Shown piece by piece: positions 25,113 through 35,719 of a stretch of 64,000 nt of DNA. Source of the stretch: Branchipolynoe longqiensis (taxonomy: Eukaryota; Annelida; Polychaeta; Phyllodocida; Polynoidae); NCBI GenBank assembly GCA_030323885.1, contig CM059194.1:868001-932000 (forward strand). The letters run 5' to 3'. The translations under genes were made by a program, and so were the position numbers. Under the pieces are notes generated by a model. The model did no database searches and was not told the DNA's origin. It was given only the letters and a program-made list of their open reading frames with translations. Each line of letters opens with the position of its first letter. Within the stretch, counting starts at the first letter, position 1.

Positions 25113-25787
25113 TGGTGCTGTCACATTACGACGCATCACGCAAATGTACATCGACATATGTGATTTTTTGCCACTACGTCGGGATACGTCGTTATGCATT
25201 ACGCGTGCGTTAGGTGCTTGTTGGTATACGTCAATGTACGTCGACATTTGTCGAGACATGGCGTCGCATGTCAGGGGGTCGGCAAAGTTTTGTGCATGCA
25301 CAAAACTTTCGACGTATGACGTTTGGATTTTACGTCCGCCATACGTTATGTATGCATTAGGCGTACGTCGATGTATGTTAGACGTACGTTAGATGTACGT
25401 TAGTCAAACATTGTTCACTACATTGCATTTCGTTGACCTACTTTAAAGGCAGTGGCAATGTACAGTCAGCGTACTGACAACGTATGGATAATGTATGCCT
25501 AACATACATGTAACTTATGTTTAGCGTTTCTCCAGCATGTCTTTACGCATGTAACGTATGACCCATAGTTCTGGTGATTGAATATCGTATATAACATTCA
25601 CCGGCGTTCTGTGAACGTACTGTGAGCGTAATTCAAGCATTTTTCGCCAGGAGTTACGTTAGCCATACACTGTGTATACGGTATGTATACGTCTAACTTT
25701 GCCTCCTACGCCGAAAAGTTCTACGCTTCTCGACGTAAAAAAGTGATTTTACACGTAGGCGAGATGCGTCGTAATGTGACAGGGCCA
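25113..25787. mobile_element. PIF/Harbinger-like non-autonomous element, 675 bp
   Basis: The inverted ends are TGGTGCTGTCACATTACGA and, at the right in reverse, TGGCCCTGTCACATTACGA, both continuing CGCATC. It is flanked by TAA on both sides. The other duplicate block has the empty site, CTACATTAGATAAA, so the target fits TWA, as in PIF/Harbinger elements. The interior is full of short TACGTCG-like words and has no transposase frame. Confidence 0.7.
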
Positions 25788-25859
25788 TAAGATAAAATAC
25801 CACTTCGGGTATTATATACAGTAGTGTGCAGTATGCTTCAACCTCACGAGCAGAGGCCT

Positions 25860-26275
25860 GTTTGTTTGTTGTGGTTTATGTTCTAGCAACATTTAATATC
25901 ATATTACGACAGATATAGACTTGTTTGTTGGAGTTTTACATCCTTGCAACATCTAAGGTCATATCAGGATGGAATAGACTTGTGACAGTGCCTACTAAGG
26001 TGACTTTATAGTGCTTCCCCATTAGGAAAGCGGCCGTTTGAACCATGACCCGATGTCCCACTCACTTACATTATCCTGAAATTAAGCAAAGCAGTCCTTG
26101 CCCTAACGTATATTACCCCTTCCCAATATTTGATCAAACCTATTTATTTCTGTAAATATATGTTGTTAGCTAAAAATAAAATAATTGTATCGCTTATATT
26201 GGGCTAAAGGTTGCTTGGTTTTTTGTTGGAGAGTTTTATGTCCTGTCAACATCTAAGGTCATACCAGGACGGCAT
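25860..26275 (-). mobile_element. SINE copies, partly nested, and a tail fragment
   Basis: Two successive tail segments (TTGTGGTTTATGTTCTAGCA at 25869 and TTGTTGGAGTTTTACATCCT at 25924) precede one SINE body, which ends near CAGTCCTTGCCCTAA at 26105. A further isolated tail lies at 26215-26275. The matching region of the other block has one tail only. Confidence 0.7.
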
Positions 26276-26485
26276 TGGGCTAAAGAAATATGCATAAAAT
26301 TATATATATGAAAGGAACAAACCCCCGAGTAGTGGGACATTATTTCTACAGGTGCTGAATAAACTAGGAACGCCCCCCCCCCTCCCCCCCTGACTGAAGT
26401 GTATTTACGGTATGTCATCCCTTCTGCCCTGAGGAGAATTAGCGGTACATCACACGGCCAACACATTCCCTAAGCGCAATCATTA

Positions 26486-26885
26486 GTGGTCCCACTCTTA
26501 AACGACCACCCTCAACAACGACCACTCGCCATATACGGCCAGAATTCCAATGCAGCAACATATTTGAAGTACAAATGACCCCTCACCAAACACCACCCAC
26601 CTAACGCGACCAACGACCACTCTTTTTCCCCTTTATGCGACCACTGTGGGGCTTTTCTAGACCAACAAGAATGATTACGTGATACAAATATATTTAAATG
26701 GACATTTTAAAACCAGTGTGATTATCTGATGTTTTAATTACTTAATGTGTTATTTAAAAACCAACAAGCATGATTATATATTTAAATGTGTCACTCTCAC
26801 CCTAACCTTCTCACCTGCGACCACCTCCCTTATGCGACCACATTCTCTCTGCCGTAGGGGTGTTCGTTTAAGTGGGGGACCACTG
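26486..26885. mobile_element. Tc1/mariner-like MITE, 400 bp
   Basis: The left end GTGGTCCCACTCTTAAACGA is mirrored by TCGTTTAAGTGGGGGACCAC at the right end, with TA on both sides. The other duplicate block has the uninterrupted target, CAATCATTATCAAACTC. TA target duplication and roughly 25-bp ends fit Tc1/mariner-derived MITEs. Confidence 0.75.
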
Positions 26886-26922
26886 TATCACAATCTCTCT
26901 CCCAATATGATTAACGTTCTTC

Positions 26923-26951
26923 TTCCCCCCCCCCCCCCCCCCCCCCCCCCG
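26923..26951. repeat. poly-C tract
   Basis: A run of about 28 cytosines broken by a single G near the end. It lies in copy B only; copy A reads straight across this point. Confidence 0.9.
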
Positions 26952-27632
26952 CCCCATGAACTGGAGTGATGTCGTCAGCGACAAGACATGTCAGTTGCCA
27001 ATTATTGCCTGCAGTGGCTCATTTGAGTAAGACCTACATGAGTAGGCCACATGGTGCTGCCTACAGCAATATTCTTATGTGATGGACCACTATTGCTCTG
27101 AGGGACATGAGGACGACACCATGAATTGGCTTCACGCTAGGGATCACCCCCAGTTTATTGCACCACCTGTAGGAGAAATGACCTACAACTGAAGATCGAG
27201 GCACTATATCAAATCTAATGGTGGCGGTGGATGCTAGCTGGAGGTGATTGGTCCAGTAGTTGGATCGGCAGTCTTGTGTGCTGCTACTGCCGGTCCTGTT
27301 AACGCGATAAGAGTGAGTGTAGGAGACCACTAACATTTAGTAGTGGGCTCATATAACAGGCGGCTACACTTATACCACCCAAAAAATGTGAACAAAGGCC
27401 CATTGCTATGGTCACTGACATTTAGGTTGAACTTGAAGTTACAAATAAAAACAGTAGTGTCTGTCTTCAGCGAACCCAGAAATTTCCGAGACCCTGCATG
27501 TGTGGACAATTTGTTAATGTACAAACCAACTTGGTTTCACTTGACTGCCCATCGGCCATGTCAGGATGCAGGGTTGTTCTTTCATTGAAGACAGGTACTA
27601 GTGTAATCGGATAATAGAAAAAGTCAGATAAC

Positions 27633-28028
27633 CTGGTAAGGCTTCAGAGCAATCATCTGCTGAATAAGACCGCCCCGATAAGGCCATGCTGCAAACTTCC
27701 CCGTCAGGTGGCAACCCGGCCACCTCCTTGTGGCAAGGAGTCGGTACTGCGAAGACATCGTCTATGGTTACTACGGCTACAACGTCATTATCGTCATCAT
27801 CTTCGTCCTCGTCATCCCCAAGGTTTCCCTCACCAGCCCCATAGCCAGACCTCACAGAGTCAGGGTGATGCAAAATATGCGACACTGTGTCAAGAGTGTC
27901 GCTCCTGTGTTTTTGCGTTCCACCTGAGACCCTTTTCGCCCATCGCGCATTCGAGATCTCAGGCACCAGCGAGGTTGTGTTTAGAGTGGAGGACTGGTCG
28001 AACTCACAGTCTTGTTTGGAGAGGGTGT
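27633..28028 (-). CDS. ZDHHC1: ZDHHC1-like gene, duplicated tail exon (copy B, 396 nt)
   Basis: On the minus strand a strong pyrimidine tract (TTTTCTGTCTCCTCTTCCTT) and AATAG precede the exon. It begins after one borrowed base and, if spliced at TTACCAG|GTTATC, ends with one spare base, so its 396 nt can be included or skipped without a frame change. If not spliced there, it reads through to a stop at 27598. It encodes hydrophilic tail sequence: CEFDQSSTLNTTSLVPEIS, then SDTLDTVSHILHHPDSVRS, an acidic run (DDEDEDDDDND), VVAVVTIDDVFAV and YSADDCSEALPG. Its partner is at 32232-32627. The donor is weaker than others in the gene (T and C at +5 and +6), so cassette versus alternative last exon is unresolved. 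Confidence 0.65.
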
Positions 28029-28479
28029 CTATTAAGGAAGAGGAGACAGAAAAGAAGCATGCTTCGCAGTGAATACCGATAGACAAGCAATAGAGGTAGC
28101 ATGCTGCAGTGAAATGTACATGCAATGGGGGCTGTGAAATAGTAAAATGATGACGGTTAGCAGGAGAATTGCGAATACAGGCAAAGGTAGGTGTTGACAT
28201 TGGGAAAGTAAATACCATAACAAAGAGAAGGTACCGTACATTTTCTAGTACAATTTGCAACTCATGATAAGAAATGCCACTCTCATCCAATGAAAGAGAC
28301 CCCACTCACACCTCCAACAAGGTATAGCCGTTATTACTCAAAATAAAATTGTAACTGGACAGTTAATTTTAAAATAAATAGACTAGTCATATTCACATAG
28401 TCGAAGGGGTGATGACAATGGAAAATATTGTGTGTGCATTTCAGGCTAATGTGCTAACCATTACACCAATTACTTTGTG

Positions 28480-28810
28480 GTGTTCTCTGTGGCAGAGTGG
28501 TTAGTGTGTGACTTTTTTCTAGGTTGGACTCTGAAGGTGGGTGGTTCGATTCCCCATGGCTCCCACCTCTGCCAATTTGGATTTCAACCGCTGTGTATAA
28601 CTTACAGTCATCAAAGGCCGGTTGCTCTCATACCATGTCTATCTGGTGTGGGAGGTTAAAAATTCCTTGGGTCAGTGAAAGTGTAGGCTCGGGCTTTCTA
28701 TTGACAAACTGTCTAATGGTGAAAACAAGTCTATTCAGACTTATCCATGATAGGCAGTATAAATCTTCAAGAAAAACTAGACTCCCTGATGTCACCACCC
28801 TATCCACACG
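28480..28810 (+). mobile_element. second tRNA-headed SINE-like element
   Basis: GTGGCAGAGTGGTTAGTGTG resembles an A-box, and GGGTGGTTCGATTCCCCATG, 40 bases on, resembles a B-box. The downstream body (GTCATCAAAGGCCGGTTGCT, ending near CCACACGAACCGG) is unlike the common SINE in the window. It lies exactly between the two duplicate blocks. Confidence 0.5.
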
Positions 28811-29176
28811 AACCGGTTAAGATATAGGGTTTAGGAGCCAGCCAGGTTGGAAACTCTCTCTTCAAACTGTACTTTATACATTGTGTTGTGTCTAGAGCTG
28901 TGAGTAGTGTAAATAATATGTAGCAGTTGGATATCTGTCTCTTTCACGCACTCACTCTTTCACCCAGTCACATTCGCTCACTCTTTCACACACCCACACT
29001 CACTCTTTCACACACTCACTTTCACACACCCACACTCACTCTTTCACACACTCACTTCACACACACACAGTTTGCAGAATTAGTGGAAATTTAATTTCCC
29101 ATTTTAATTCCTTACTTCCAAAACCACATCTTTAAAACTACTGCTTGGACTAAATCCAAACAGTACTGCAAGGTAG

Positions 29177-29693
29177 TGTAAAATATTCCGATTTATGGCA
29201 TCGGGGGGAATGCAAATGTTCTATTACTAAACAGTATACATGACTAAGTGCATGTATGTATATATATGTAGGTGCTGGTGGTGCCTGAGTGGAATGTAAA
29301 TAGACATAGCGGTGCTGGCAGGGCTGTGTGGAAGGGGCATTCAGGGCCTACCCCCTCCCCCTCTGCTGGGTAGGATCACCACACTCAGGGTCAAGGTTGG
29401 TGGTGGCCAGGGGGTCCACACAGCTTGGTGGTGGTGGGCAGACCACTGGTAGCTATGGGGACCAGGAATGCTTGATCCCTATTGGTAGAGCCAAGAATGC
29501 CTATTTCCCATTGGGGGAAAGGGTGGGGGTGATACTATACAATGAACCCATGTACTATATATAATAAACCAGAGGGGCTTGGACTCTCTCTTCTTACACT
29601 CTTACTTTGCTTTACTTTCTCTTTCTCTCCGTCTGTATTGTTTTACACCTTAGCCTACCTACATAGCCACAGACTCGAACACGCAACCCTACA
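29177..29693. mobile_element. solo-LTR-like insertion, 517 bp
   Basis: The insertion begins TGTAAAATATTCC and ends CGCAACCCTACA, so it has TGTA...TACA termini. It is flanked by GTAG on both sides, and copy B shows the uninterrupted neighbourhood. Inside, ACTATATATAATAAACC could serve as a TATA box and polyadenylation signal, followed by a pyrimidine-rich tract, as in LTRs. No internal retroelement genes are present. Confidence 0.6.
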
Positions 29694-29966
29694 GTAGGTG
29701 CAAAATAACGCAGGCGGGGAAGGGAAGGTTGGGTCACACTGGTGCATTTAGTAAATCAAATCTCAATGTCTACACAATGTCTCACATGGCTGAAGTAAGA
29801 AACCTTTCAAACAGCAACAGAAATGGTTCATCGTGAAATGAACTAGTCGAGAAAAGGGCAAACACAAGTTAATTAAATAAGAAAAAAGAGCAAAGAAACA
29901 AGACAGCCAAACTTGTTCCCTACCTCCTCACCCCGCCAACCTCACAAACGGAAACAAATCATTTAC

Positions 29967-30218
29967 TGTTGCATCGTCCGATGGTTTTGAGTTTCTGCCA
30001 TATTTCTTTTAGATAAATATATTCGGACAATCGCCATAATCTACTTTACTTTAGTTTGAAGTTTTTTCAATTTTAATTGGTTATCTTTTAAGATACCTGA
30101 AGTGAATATGTGCAAAATTAAGTTTTGTCTGCATGTCAAATTGGCTTCAGCAGTAACAGGTTCTAATAAATTGACTTAGTATGCCCTTTAAAGCAGCACA
30201 AGTTGGACATTTAACATT
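29967..30218. mobile_element. TTAA-type MITE, decayed (partner of 24235-24505)
   Basis: GTTGCATCGTCCGATGG at the left and GGCTTCAGCAGTAACAGG inside match the copy in block B. Confidence 0.6.
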
Positions 30219-30223
30219 GTTCT

Positions 30224-30412
30224 TTTGAGTTTTACATCCTGGCAACATCTAAGGTCATATCAGGATAGGTACCGATTTGTGACTACATACTCATGGCGAC
30301 TTTATAGTACTGTCCCAATTTCAACATTGGTTTGACTCAACTGTGTTTCAAACTCCCGAACTTTCACATGGGAAGCATGCACTCTACCGATTCGGCCACC
30401 GCGTCCGGTGGA
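30224..30412 (-). mobile_element. internally deleted SINE
   Basis: The tail (TTTTACATCCTGGCAACATC) joins after TATAGTACTGTCCCA directly to the tRNA-related head (GACTCAACTGTG to GATTCGGCCACCGCGTCCGG). Confidence 0.8.
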
Positions 30413-30759
30413 CATGCAAGGTCAAATCTAGCTAAGTATTTTGGTTTAGAAAATTTGACGCTTTCGCCAGACTATGCAATTTTAACCGATATGCCTCTTC
30501 TGAGAAAAGACTTGCCAGAGTTGCGACCTGGCATGTTTACACACCCGGTAGTAGGGTGCTTGTTCTGCCCAGTGCTATCATTCACAACAGGCCCCCATAC
30601 TTTGAACTCACTCTGAAATTAGATCTGGCCCTAGAATTGTTGCTGGTGTGGGTTACAGAGAAAAACTTGTTAGGAAACATTCTACATTAGATAAAATACC
30701 ACTTCCAGTATTATATACAGTAGCGTGCAGTATGCTTCAACCTCACGAGCAGAGGCCTG

Positions 30760-31350
30760 TTTGTTTGTTTGTTGTTGTGTATGTGCTATCAACATTTAAG
30801 ATCATTTCAGGATAGATACCGACTTGTGACAGTGCATACTCAAGGTGACTGTATAGTGCTCCTCCATCTAGGAAACTGGCCTGTTTACACCATGACCCGA
30901 TATCCCACTCAGGTGAATTATCCTGACATTAAAGTTGCATAGTCCGATGAAATATCAAATTTTCAAAACCAAACCAATTATCTAGATTTGATTTGACATA
31001 TCTAACTTAGATACTGATGCACTTATTAAGCATTTGTTTCTGCGTAGAAGGCAATACTGAGTCAATTTAACAGAACCTGTTACTGCAGAAGTCTATGTTG
31101 TCAGAGTTTTGGCAAGCTTGCCAAAACTAATTTTCCAAGGTTTGCACTCAAAATATCTCAAAAGTTTACCATTTAAAATAAAAGTAACTTTGAACTAATG
31201 TAAAGTAGATACTAGTGATCAATCTAATATATGTATCTCAGACAAAATTCAGAAATTCAAAACCATCGGACTATGCAACTTTAAGCAAAGCAGTCCTTAC
31301 TCTAACCTATATTAACACTCCCCAATACTTCTACCATGACAATTTCCCAG
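30760..31350 (-). mobile_element. SINE interrupted by a MITE
   Basis: SINE sequence stops at TTATCCTGACATTAA (30932) and resumes at TTAAGCAAAGCAGTCC (31281). The MITE at 30933-31280 sits between. The matching SINE in block B is uninterrupted (CTGAAATTAAGCAAAG). Confidence 0.85.
30933..31280. mobile_element. intact TTAA-targeting MITE, 348 bp
   Basis: Perfect 17-bp inverted ends AGTTGCATAGTCCGATG are flanked by TTAA on both sides. The empty site in block B has a single TTAA. TTAA duplication is characteristic of piggyBac-type transposition, but the ends are not ones I can assign to a named family. Relatives lie at 36007-36345, 49584-49930 and 52634-52928, with decayed copies elsewhere. No transposase is encoded. 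Confidence 0.85.
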
Positions 31351-32231
31351 TATTTTATTAAACCTATTTAGTTCTATAAATATATGTTGCTAGTTTAAAA
31401 AAAAAATGTCATCGCTTATATTGGGCTAAAGAAATGTGCAGAACATTATATATGAAATGAATAAACCCTGGGTAGTAGTACACCAACTTCTACAGATGCT
31501 GAATAAACCAGGAACGGCCCTCTACACTGAAGTGTATTTATGGTATGTCATCCATTCTGCCCTTAGGAGGATTAGCGGTACATCACACTACCAAAACATT
31601 CCCTAAGCGCAATCATTATCAAACTCTCCCTCCCAATATGATAAACATATTTGAACTGAAGTGTCGGTTGCCAATTATTGCCGGCAATGGTTCATTTCGG
31701 TAAGACTTACTCAAGTAGGCCACATGGTCCTGCCTACAGGAACATTCTCAAGTGATGGACCACTATTGCTCCGAGGGACACAAGGACGACGCCATGAATT
31801 GGCTTCACACTAGGGATCATCTCCAGTTAATTGCACCACCTGTAGGAGAAAGGACATACAACAGCAGATCGAGGCACTATATCAAATCTAGTGGTCGTGG
31901 TGGATGCTAGCTGGAGGTGATTGGTCCTCTAATGGGATCACCAGTCCAGTGACTGTTACTGTGTGCTAGTGGAGTTCATATAACAGACGACTACACTTAT
32001 ACCGCCACCCCAAAAAACGTGAACAAAGGCCCATTGATATGGTCACTTGACATTTCGGTTGAAGCTACAAATAAAAACAGTAGTATCTGTCTTCAGCAAA
32101 CTCTGTGATTACCAAGACCCTGTTACGTGCAGACAATTTGTTGTACAAACTGTCTTGGTTTCTTTTGCAGGGTTGTTTATTCATTGAAGACAGGTACTAG
32201 TGTAATCGGATTATAGAAAAAGTCAGATAAC

Positions 32232-32627
32232 CTGGTAAGGCTTCAGAGCAATCTGTTGAATAAGACCGCCCCGCCAAGGCCACGTTGCGCACCACCCCAT
32301 CAGGTGAGAGCACGTCCACCCCCTTGTCACAACGTCTCGCCACCGCGAAGACGTCGTCTACGGTTACTACGGCTACCACGTCATTATTGTTATTGTCGTC
32401 GCCGTCTTCATCATCCCCAAGATTTCCATCACAGACACTGTAGTCAGACCTCACAGAGTCAGGATGATGCAAAATATGTGACACTGTGTCAAGAGTGTCA
32501 CTTCTGTGCTTTTGCATGTCAGGAGAGGCCTTTTTCGCCCAATGCGTGTTCGAGATCCCAGGCACCAGCGATTTTGTGCCTAGAGTGGAGGACTGGTCAA
32601 ACTCACAGTCTGATTCGGAGATGGTGT
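32232..32627 (-). CDS. ZDHHC1: ZDHHC1-like gene, duplicated tail exon (copy A, 396 nt)
   Basis: On the minus strand CTCTCACCTCTTCCTTTATAG precedes an exon of the same length and phase as copy B. It includes CEFDQSSTLGTKSLVPGIS, SDTLDTVSHILHHPDSVRS, DDEDGDDNNNND, VVAVVTVDDVFAV and CSEALPG, and has the same potential donor CCAG|GTTATC; otherwise it reads to a stop at 32197. Relative to copy B it has one codon more in the acidic run and one fewer near the end. Both indels are whole codons, and the central 19-residue block is unchanged. That pattern suggests selection on protein after duplication. Function is unknown. Confidence 0.65.
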
Positions 32628-33054
32628 CTATAAAGGAAGAGGTGAGAGAGAAAAGAAGCATGCTTCACAGTGAATAACGATAGACAAGCAATAGAGGCAG
32701 CATGCTGCAGTGAAATGGTAACGTTCAATGGGGGCAGTGAAATGGTAAAATGATGACGGTTAGCAGGGGAATTATGTGTACAGGCAAAGGGAGGTGCGTT
32801 GACATCGGGAAAGTAAATGATTTAACAAAGCAAAAGTACCATGAATTTTCTGGTACAAGTTGCAACTCATGACAAGGAATGTCACCCACACCCAACGAAA
32901 GATCCCACCACCCAACCTGCAAAAAGGTATACCCTTTATTTCTCAAAATCTAATTTAAACTGGACAGTTAATTTTAAAATAGACGAATCGTATTCATATT
33001 GCCGTGGGGGTGGCGGGGGATGAAATTGAAAATATTGCGCCTAGAGCAGGTTTT

Positions 33055-33108
33055 CAAACCCACAACTGTTGCATTCTGGGCTAGTGTGATAACCATTACA
33101 CCACCTAG
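33055..33108 (-). mobile_element. tRNA-like fragment
   Basis: On the minus strand GGTGGTGTAATGGTTATCAC and a degenerate B-box (GGTTTGAAAACC) resemble a valine-tRNA-like sequence. A matching piece lies at the end of block B. It is a SINE head remnant rather than a working tRNA gene. Confidence 0.45.
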
Positions 33109-33815
33109 CTCACCAATGTCATCAGTCTATCCACGCCACCTGTCTATGTGGCCCCCTTGCCTGAGAGGTCAGTGCAGACTATTACAACATTAATTACTGA
33201 TAGTTGTGAATTTCTGCAAGTTGTCCTGGTCACGTTAATCACAGTTAGTGCCCAACACAACTTCACTGAGTCACAATTATCATAATCGAACAGGATTATT
33301 TATCATAGCAACTACCTATTTCATGAAGTTATTTAGGGTCTAATCAAGGGTGGGAGAATTTGCGGTCAAGCTCTGACCATACTATACAGATTGATACCTA
33401 CTGTGAGCTTATCTGTAAACCGACAGCCAATTTCCTCGAAAACACGGATATTAGCACTGTCAGGGAATCGTGGGAAATTGTCGGAATATTGACATACACC
33501 CAAATGAGGTCAGGAGAGTATCAGTGGCATGGATCCAGTGCCCCCCACCCCCCCGCCCCATCCCCCAGAGTACCATTGGCATGGATCCAGTGCCCCCCCT
33601 CTCCCCCGCCACACACACTCATTCAGTCTCCTCCACTGAATGCACTACAAAATCAACTGCGAACATCACCCCCCCCCCCCCCCCCCGCCTCCACTCCCCT
33701 CTAAACTTCTGAAGCAACGAGATTTTTCCTTCCTAATCTTTTGCAATGCTTTTCAAGAAACAATGCAAAAGTTGACCCTATAAACCGTATTCACACATAC
33801 CAACTGAAAACGATT
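33109..33815. other. intron with C-rich tracts, no gene seen
   Basis: Two near-identical C-rich segments share GGCATGGATCCAGTGCCCCC (about 33526 and 33578). A 20-base C tract is at 33667. Plus-strand frames here are proline-rich by composition only. Confidence 0.5.
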
Positions 33816-34200
33816 GATTGATTGGTTGGTTGTTGTGGTTTACGTCCTGGCAACATCTAAGGTCATATCAGGACAGGTAACAACTTGTGACAGTGCGCGC
33901 TCATGGCGACTTTATAGTGCTGCCCCACTGGGAGACCAGGCTGCCAGCACCATGACCTGCTATCCCACTCAGTCACATTATCAGGACACTGAACCAACCA
34001 GTCCTTGCCCTATCGTAATAATGCCGAGCGGCTGGTTAGGAAGTTACAAGTATAACTTTTTAAGTCATTGGTTTGACTTGACCAGGGTTCAACCCATGGG
34101 TTCGAATCCCACAATCTACCAAAACGGGAGACGGATGCTCAACTCATTCGGCCATCCCGTCTGGTCTGATTTCGGCCATCCCGTCTGGTTTGATTGCTTG
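33816..34200 (-). mobile_element. full-length tRNA-headed SINE
   Basis: It runs from TTGATTGATTGGTTGGTTG through the usual body to a head containing CGACCAGGGTTC-like sequence and GGCCATCCCGTCTGG, the last piece duplicated in tandem. Confidence 0.85.
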
Positions 34201-35327
34201 GTGGTTGCTTAATGTTGTGTTGGCAGCAAAGGTCGTATTCACCATGAGAAGTGTTCAATTTGTATTCTGTTGCATTATTACTATCAACATTAATTACTGA
34301 ACCATCGCTTTTACACAGAATGTATAAATCATACAATCAATTATGTGTTAAAAGCTCAAAATTATAGAAATTGTGGCCATGAAAAACTAAATTCTAGATC
34401 AAATGCAATATCACTCATCCTAAATTCTTAGAAATTAGTTTTAAAACCCTTAGGGTTGGGAGTATCCGCATGCGCTCGCAAGTTGCATGCACTTACAGAT
34501 GTGGTGTGTCTGTAGTTGAACTGGTTCCTGATAGTTTGTAGATCATGCTAATGTTGTGGGTAGCAACTCAGTGCGCATGCTCCACGGAGAAGGCCTATTC
34601 CTTGCGCGTTTGTAATGGCCACGTTACCTCTCAGCAGGAAAACTAAACCATCCATGGCAATCCCAGGGTCGTGCTTGCAACTTGCAACTTTGGGATGGGG
34701 TTCCAAGAAATCCTAAATTCTTTTTTTTGGTTGTGATTCACCCAAAGCTACAAAACTACTGGATGCCATGCCATGTCATGCCCCAATCACCTCTCTTTCC
34801 ACGAGGAAAGCTATCAGCAGCCCTACTCTTCCTTCTTCGGGGCACCTTATCTGCTACGCTATCTTTTTTTCTATGCGGAAACAGGTTGACTGCGGGAATG
34901 TTCTCCGCTGTGATGCTTTTCTTTCTGCGTGATTTTTTATCACCTTTTCTGCTTTTCCTTCGAAGCGAGATTATATCGGCTGGAAGAGTGTGCATATTAT
35001 ACTTGGAGTGACATTTTGGCGGGGTAACAAAATTATTTAATGACAACCCTTAATTTCTTTATTTGCTTTGTTTGTTAAAGGGAGTATTTGCTAAATGGAA
35101 AACAAGCACAATGCAAACGGAAAAATGACAGGAGGCGATGTAGAAATGTCGAAAGCTAACACTGATATGACCACGACAAGCGACAACAGGGGGCAACCAA
35201 AGGGTCACAGCAACTAGGCGAAACAAAAAAAAACAACTGATGATCGTCCTTTTGATCACACAAATCAGGGTTAGGTGGGCGGTTTTGATTTCATATTTGT
35301 CTGGCATATGCTGTAGACGTAATATGT
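34201..35327. other. intron, no gene seen
   Basis: Overlapping frames of 96 to 109 codons at 34682-35046 on both strands show no family resemblance. A 50-bp segment at 35245-35294 recurs inverted at 51327-51375 and is a dispersed repeat of unknown type. Confidence 0.45.
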
Positions 35328-35440
35328 AACCAGACGCGATGGCCGAATGAGTTGAACGTCCGACTCCCATTCTGGTAGGTCATATGATTCGAACTCCTGA
35401 GTTTGAACACTGGCTGAGTCAAACCAATGACATAAAAATT
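35328..35440 (+). mobile_element. SINE tRNA head on the plus strand
   Basis: GATGGCCGAATGAGTTGAAC (A-box region) and ATTCGAACTCC (B-box region), then GTCAAACCAATGAC. This is one of few copies in the opposite orientation, and its body is truncated. Confidence 0.65.
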
Positions 35441-35719
35441 GATATGAAAGTTGAATTGCTGTTAGCCCAACACATTTGTAAGTTTAAAAAAAAAAAAAAA
35501 AATTTTAATCAGGGCAGGCGATTTTTCAGGCAAGGGTGGGGACGATCACCATTTTTTTTGTTTTGTTGACCTTAGATAGATAAGATCAAATAATCATAAA
35601 AAAGATCATCCCCCCTAAAAAAACACATACCTAAAACACCTATAATAATTATATACCACTATAAAAACTATGGTCCGCAGATCTGGTACTTGGGAGAGAA
35701 GTCACACCCACCAACTAAC

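Larger units (their letters stand above)
23556..28474. repeat. segmental duplication, copy B
   Basis: Sequence from GGTTTAGGAGCCA at 23566 onward is collinear with 28811-33108. Shared landmarks include AACTCTCTCTCCAAACTGTA, the TCACACTCAC tract, TGAACTCACTCTGAA, AGTATGCTTCAACCTCACGA, CCCTAAGCGCAATCATTA, the 396-nt exon and AACCATTACACCA at the end. Copy B carries two insertions that copy A lacks (25113-25787 and 26486-26885). Confidence 0.9.
28811..33108. repeat. segmental duplication, copy A
   Basis: Collinear with 23556-28474 from GGTTTAGGAGCCAGCC to AACCATTACACCA. Copy A carries a 517-bp LTR-like insertion (29177-29693) and a 348-bp MITE (30933-31280) that copy B lacks. It lacks copy B's two MITEs. 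Confidence 0.9.

Noticed and set aside
27598..27632. Conserved C-terminal peptide after the 396-nt exons as proof of a last exon
   Set aside because: Nucleotide identity between the two blocks continues past the stop codons, so conservation here reflects recent duplication and does not decide between splicing and termination.
28483..28560. Possible serine- or leucine-type tRNA
   Set aside because: A- and B-box words are present but the flanking stems do not pair well and a SINE-like body follows.
34682..35046. Overlapping 109- and 96-codon frames on opposite strands
   Set aside because: No splice borders, no recognised domain, and both strands equally open, as expected by chance.
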